Origin: Haloglomus litoreum
Lineage (GTDB): Archaea; Halobacteriota; Halobacteria; Halobacteriales; Haloarculaceae
Direction: 5' to 3'
Length of the DNA stretch: 64,000 nt
Assembly (NCBI RefSeq): GCF_029338515.1
Contig: NZ_CP119988.1
Span: 3,844,001 to 3,908,000, forward strand
Shown: piece by piece, positions 60,418 to 64,000 of the stretch
How the letters are laid out: each line of letters opens with the position of its first letter
How positions within the stretch are numbered: position 1 is the first letter of the stretch
Position numbers and translations under genes: made by a program
The notes under the pieces: generated by a model
Databases searched by the model: none
What the model was told of the DNA's origin: nothing
What the model saw: the letters and a program-made list of their open reading frames with translations, nothing else

Positions 60418-60962
60418 GGCGTCACGGAGAGCCGGTCGTCGTCGCCGGACTCCTCGAAGCGATGGCCCGCCTCCTTGTACGTGTCCATCACGTAGTGGGT
60501 CACCGTCTGCGTGATCTCGGGCACGGGCGCGACCTTCTCGCTGATGAAGCGCGACACCTTGCTCATCGAGGCCTCCTCGACCTCGAGCGCGAAGTCGTAG
60601 TCCCCGCTCACCAGCCGGAGCGCCTGCACCTCGGGGAACTGCGCCAGCCGGTCGGCGATGTCCTCGTAGCCCGTCTCGCGATCCAGCGTCACGTTCAGCT
60701 CGACCAGGGCGTGGACGTGCTCGGCGTCGGTCACGTCCTCGGCGCGGTCCCAGTCGACGACCGCGGCGTACCCCTGGACGACGCCCGCCGATTCGAGATC
60801 CGCGATGACGGACTCGACCGCGTCGGTGTCGAGTCCCGTCATCCGTGCGAGGTCCTCGGTGGAGTAGCGGGCGTTCTCACAGAGGAGGTCGAGGAGTTCG
60901 GCGCGGGCCTCGGTCTCGTCCTGGCCGCCGTCGGCTGCGGCGTCGTCCGACTGGTCGCTCAT
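60414..60962 (-). CDS. Lrp/AsnC family transcriptional regulator
   Basis: 182 residues. An acidic 20-residue start, a winged HTH (about 20-75; ELLDLLCENARYSTEDLARMTGLDTDAVESVIADLESAGVVQGYAAVV) and a RAM/AsnC ligand domain (about 85-165; ALVELNVTLD ... VQALRLVSGDYDFALEVE). Such regulators sense amino acids and often control neighbouring aminotransferase genes, and here the next gene overlaps by four bases. TTTAGTCC on the minus strand about 30 bases before ATG 60962 is its likely TATA box. Confidence 0.9.
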   Translation of the reverse strand: MSDQSDDAAADGGQDETEARAELLDLLCENARYSTEDLARMTGLDTDAVESVIADLESAGVVQGYAAVVDWDRAEDVTDAEHVHALVELNVTLDRETGYEDIADRLAQFPEVQALRLVSGDYDFALEVEEASMSKVSRFISEKVAPVPEITQTVTHYVMDTYKEAGHRFEESGDDDRLSVTP

Positions 60963-61056
60963 GGGCGTATGCGGGTGCAGGGCGGACTAAACGCTTGCGA
61001 GTGCGTGCTAGGGCGAGGCGTACGGGGCCGGGAATCCCAGCCCCCCGCCCTCGCGC

Positions 61057-62100
61057 CTACTTGACCTCGATACGGACCCCCCCGCCACCACGCGCCTGCG
61101 CCTCGCCCGACACGGCCACGTCGCGCTCGCTCCGGCCGACCAGCCGCTCGATGCGGTCCGCCATGGGCGGGTGGGTCGCCAGCAATCGCGTCAGGGTCCC
61201 CTCCTCGTCGCCATGGATGACCAGTTCCGAGAGCAGGCCCGCCGGCGGGCGCGCGGCGCGGTCGATGCGGGCGAGCGCGCTGGCGAGCGCGACCGGGCGG
61301 CCCGTCACGTCGACGGCACGGTCGTCGGCCGCGAGTTCGCGCCGGCGCGAGTAGGCCCGGAGTGCGAGCGTGAAGGCGAACAGGACGACCACGGCGCCGG
61401 TCGTGGCGTACGCGTGCGCCCGGGAGGCCGCGACCGTGATCTCGCGGGGGGAGTCCCCGCGGAGGTAGGCCACCGCGCGGGCGACCCCGACCGCGAGGAT
61501 GATGACCGGGAGGAGCGCCAGCGTCACGAGCCCCGTGACGGTCCGGACGACGCTGCTGCCGAGCGTCTTCACCAGCCCGTCCCGGTTCTCCAGGTGCGCG
61601 AGTTCGTGGGCGAGGATGGTCTCCAGCTCCGGCCCGTCGAGCAGGCGGAACAGCGACGGGTCGATGATGACGAGGCCGTCCCGGGGCCCCCCCAGTGCGA
61701 GCGCGTTCGGGGCGCCCATCCGGCCGACGGCGAGCGTCGGGGGGGCGAGCCCCATCTCGTCGGCCATCGCGGCGACCCGCTCGTACAGCGCCGGAGCGCG
61801 CGCTCGCGGGATCTCGGTGAGGTCGAGGTCGCGCCGGAGTGCCACCAGTCCTCCCCGGTAGCTGGCGTAGCCGAGCGCCAGCGCCAGCCCGAGGACGACC
61901 GCGACCGTCGTGGCGGGGTCCGGGCGCTGGGCCCACACGTAGAGGAGGCCGCGGTAGACGACGAACGCCGCCGTCGTGTACAGCACGAGCACGACGATGC
62001 CGACGACGGCCATGAGGACGCGGAGGCCCGGTCCGGGGTCGAACGGGCGCGAGTGGACCGCTGCGGGGGCGTTCTCCTGGCGAGGACCGCGACGGGACAC
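61057..62100 (-). CDS. htpX: HtpX-like M48 membrane zinc metalloprotease
   Basis: 347 residues. The zinc motif ILAHELAHLENRDG has His165, Glu166 and His169, and a later Glu in YSRRRELAADDRAV supplies the third ligand. Two spans lie before it (about 28-50, 63-83) and two after (about 180-205, 225-250). HtpX proteases degrade damaged membrane proteins. The end has an acidic/Gly-rich tail with GGGGVRIEVK. The start is uncertain; GTG 62100 lies about 27 bases after GTCTTGTCG, and TTG 62127 would add nine residues. Confidence 0.85.
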   Translation of the reverse strand: MSRRGPRQENAPAAVHSRPFDPGPGLRVLMAVVGIVVLVLYTTAAFVVYRGLLYVWAQRPDPATTVAVVLGLALALGYASYRGGLVALRRDLDLTEIPRARAPALYERVAAMADEMGLAPPTLAVGRMGAPNALALGGPRDGLVIIDPSLFRLLDGPELETILAHELAHLENRDGLVKTLGSSVVRTVTGLVTLALLPVIILAVGVARAVAYLRGDSPREITVAASRAHAYATTGAVVVLFAFTLALRAYSRRRELAADDRAVDVTGRPVALASALARIDRAARPPAGLLSELVIHGDEEGTLTRLLATHPPMADRIERLVGRSERDVAVSGEAQARGGGGVRIEVK

Positions 62101-62170
62101 GCTCGCCGGTAGGTGCGGGAGCGACAAGACGATTGCCGTGGGCGGAGAGGGGTCGCCGTGGCCGTGGCCG

Positions 62171-63814
62171 CTATCCGTCCGGGTGGATGTCGGTGACGGT
62201 GCCGACGCCCTTCGACTGGCCCTCGCGGAAGACGAACCGCTGGCCCTCCTCGATGAGGTAGGGACGGAACTTGAACCGCAGCCGTGCGCGGCCCGTATCG
62301 CCCGGCAGGAGCTGGCCGCCCTCGGGGAAGATGGCGGCCGCCTCGCTCACCGTCTCCAGGTGGACGACGGGTTCGTACCCCTCATCGATGCGGGTCGGGT
62401 GGTTCAGCACCATCACCTCGGCCTCGAACTCGCGGACCGGTTCCGGCTCCGCATCACGCGGCAGGAGCACCATCCCGCGCTCCACGTCGGCCTCGCGGAC
62501 GTTCTTGAGCGCGATACCGACGATGCGGCCCGCCCGCGCCTCGTCGACGCGGTGGTAGTGCATCTCGATGGACCGGACCTCGACCTCGCGGAAGGAACCG
62601 TCCTGCATCGGCCCGAGCAGGAGCTCGTCGCCGGCCGACACCGTGCCCGAGCGGATGGTGCCCGAGGCGACCGCACCGACGCCCTTGACGTTGTAGCTCC
62701 GGTCGACGTACATCTGGAAGGTGTCGGCGGCCGTGCCGCTCTCGGTCTTCGGGAGCCGGTGGAACAGCTCGTCGAGCACCTGCAACCCCTCCATCGTCAC
62801 GGCGCTCGTCGTGACGACCGGGACGACCGTCTCCGAGATCTCCTCGATGGCGGCCTCGACACCGTGCCGGGCCACCGACAGCGGCGTCCGGTCGGCCCCC
62901 CGGAGGAGCCGCTCGACCTCGCGCTCGACCTCGGCGAGGCGCTCCTCGCTCACCATGTCGGCCTTCGTGATGGCGACGATGGTCGGGAGTTCGGTCGCGA
63001 GCAGGATGCCGAGGTGTTCGCGGGTGGTCTTGGTGGGGCCGTCGTCGGCCGCGACGACGAGCAGGCCGTAGTCGAGTTTCTGCCCGACCAGCCCGCGGAT
63101 GGTGGTGCGGAGCCACGGCTCGTGGCCCACCGTGTCGACGAAGCTGACGAGGCGGTCGGCCTCCTCGACGACGCCGGCGCGGTCGGACTTGCGGTGCGGG
63201 TTGTCCATCCGGACGGGGCCGTCCTCGTCGTCGAAGCCGTAGACGCCGTACGACAGGTCGGCGGAGAGCCCGCGCTCCATCTCGTGGGGCTGGACGTCGA
63301 GGAACGAACGGGTGCCGCCCTCGCCGTCGTCCGGTTCGCCGGTGACCAGCGAGCCGACCAGCGTCGACTTCCCGTGGTCGACGTGGCCCGCGGTGCCGAC
63401 GACGATGTGCTCGTCGTCGGTGTCGAGCACCGCACCCTCCCGGACCGTGGCGACGCCGACGATGCCGCGCTCGCCCTCGCCACCGGGTTCGGCCCCCTCC
63501 GGGCCGACACCCCACGTCTGCACGTCGTCGATGTGGGCGCCGGCCTCCTCGGCCAGCAGCGAGAGGACGTCCATCGACTCGGAGAAGGCGTCGGGGGAGA
63601 TGCCCGCGATGCCGCCGTCGTCCGTGACGCCGACGACGTAGGTGGCCTCCCCGTCGCCGGAGAGGACACGGTGGCGCAGCTGCGCCGCGAGGGATTCGAG
63701 ACGGCCGTCCGACAGGTGGACGGCCCGGGTGAGCCGTTCCTTGAACTCGACGCTGCCGCCCTCCTCCTCCCCGTGCTCGATGGCACGGTCGAGGAGGGCC
63801 CGGTCGGCTGGCAT
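62171..63814 (-). CDS. GTPBP1-like translation GTPase
   Basis: 547 residues. An N-terminal domain (about 1-120; GGSVEFKERLTRAVHLSDGRLESLAAQLRHR ... EATYVVGVTDDG) precedes an EF-Tu-type GTPase: G1 GTAGHVDHGKSTL, G2 region with RSFLDVQPHEMERGLSADLSY, G3 VDTVGHEPW, and G4 TKAD. Beta-barrel domains II and III follow (about 330-540). This is the GTPBP1/2 class, linked to translation and mRNA quality control in eukaryotes. GCCTTTTGCC upstream supports ATG 63814. Confidence 0.9.
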   Translation of the reverse strand: MPADRALLDRAIEHGEEEGGSVEFKERLTRAVHLSDGRLESLAAQLRHRVLSGDGEATYVVGVTDDGGIAGISPDAFSESMDVLSLLAEEAGAHIDDVQTWGVGPEGAEPGGEGERGIVGVATVREGAVLDTDDEHIVVGTAGHVDHGKSTLVGSLVTGEPDDGEGGTRSFLDVQPHEMERGLSADLSYGVYGFDDEDGPVRMDNPHRKSDRAGVVEEADRLVSFVDTVGHEPWLRTTIRGLVGQKLDYGLLVVAADDGPTKTTREHLGILLATELPTIVAITKADMVSEERLAEVEREVERLLRGADRTPLSVARHGVEAAIEEISETVVPVVTTSAVTMEGLQVLDELFHRLPKTESGTAADTFQMYVDRSYNVKGVGAVASGTIRSGTVSAGDELLLGPMQDGSFREVEVRSIEMHYHRVDEARAGRIVGIALKNVREADVERGMVLLPRDAEPEPVREFEAEVMVLNHPTRIDEGYEPVVHLETVSEAAAIFPEGGQLLPGDTGRARLRFKFRPYLIEEGQRFVFREGQSKGVGTVTDIHPDG

Positions 63815-63913
63815 ACGGGAACGCGTAACAGCCGGCCGGGCAAAAGGCTTCCCGACGCCGTGTGCCGAGCTAGCGAGCCTTGCTCGGAGTCGGCCGGCGA
63901 GCCGCGTCCGTCG

Positions 63914-64000
63914 TCAGGGCCAGACCAGCCCGCGAAGGCTGTCCAGCGTCTCGGGCGAGGCGAAGGGCGTCTCGTCGTGGACCATCGGCCGCAGCGCGAC
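63914..64000 (-). CDS. C-terminal end of an unidentified gene (cut by window edge)
   Basis: On the minus strand a frame enters from the window edge and runs for 28 residues (VALRPMVHDETPFASPETLD and then SLRGLVWP) to a TGA at 63916-63914. Its composition is compatible with a coding end, but the fragment is too short to identify. Confidence 0.45.
   Translation of the reverse strand, partial: VALRPMVHDETPFASPETLDSLRGLVWP

Overview
The window is a 64 kb piece of a haloarchaeal chromosome (class Halobacteria). The reasons are high GC with almost every third codon position G or C, very acidic proteins, and archaeal TATA-like boxes about 27 bases before start codons, so most transcripts look leaderless. 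The gene families are also haloarchaeal: SecF, SAICAR synthetase with archaeal PurS/PurQ, Nog1-type GTPase, PdxS, PGF-CTERM surface protein, PilB/PilC and the DUF7287/7288/7261/7266/7289 pilin-like families. No rRNA, tRNA, CRISPR array, insertion sequence or phage gene was seen. Gene names come from recognising the translated sequences by eye; no database search was run.

Layout. 1-6.2 kb: 5' end of secF, two tandem HAD phosphatases, and two membrane TrkA-C proteins divergent from a K+ channel with an RCK domain. 6.2-11.3 kb: purine genes (purQ, purS, purU, purC) mixed with a zinc alcohol dehydrogenase and a hicBA toxin-antitoxin pair. purQ and purU are each preceded by a very short ORF overlapping their GTG start. 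11.4-14.6 kb: a small membrane protein, an HPP-UspA fusion and a zinc-finger/TM/CAP protein. 14.6-18.0 kb: a less GC-rich accessory stretch with an 830 bp gene-poor segment, a BioD/MobB-like P-loop protein, a divergent C-terminally anchored unknown and a GNAT enzyme.

18.0-35.8 kb is mostly housekeeping: zinc-finger protein, MFS permease, aconitase, membrane J-domain protein, RimI-type acetyltransferase, zinc/His-rich protein, thioesterase, rhodanese-metallo-beta-lactamase fusion, Nog1-type GTPase, TctA-like permease, phosphohexomutase, beta-propeller protein, PRPP synthetase, PdxS and a Tat lipoprotein. 35.8-45.5 kb: a two-way terminator, an SCP2-like protein, a large membrane protein built of four internal repeats, an MptG-like GHMP protein, IlvD, a PGF-CTERM protein and several mini-proteins.

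45.8-59.0 kb is a type IV pilus-like locus. A minus-strand operon runs pilB, pilC, then six small or large pilin-like proteins, two of them with PKD domains and one with a carbohydrate-binding-like domain. A further pilin-like gene converges on it. 59.2-64 kb: aminotransferase with an Lrp/AsnC regulator, an HtpX-like M48 protease, a GTPBP1-like GTPase and the end of one more gene.

The genes support de novo purine synthesis (PRPP synthetase, PurS/Q/C, formate recycling by PurU), PLP synthesis, branched-chain amino acid synthesis, the TCA cycle, K+ homeostasis and surface structures. The least explained parts are the 15.4-18.0 kb cassette, the four-repeat membrane protein, the PKD/CBM pilin-like proteins and the purQ/purU leader ORFs.
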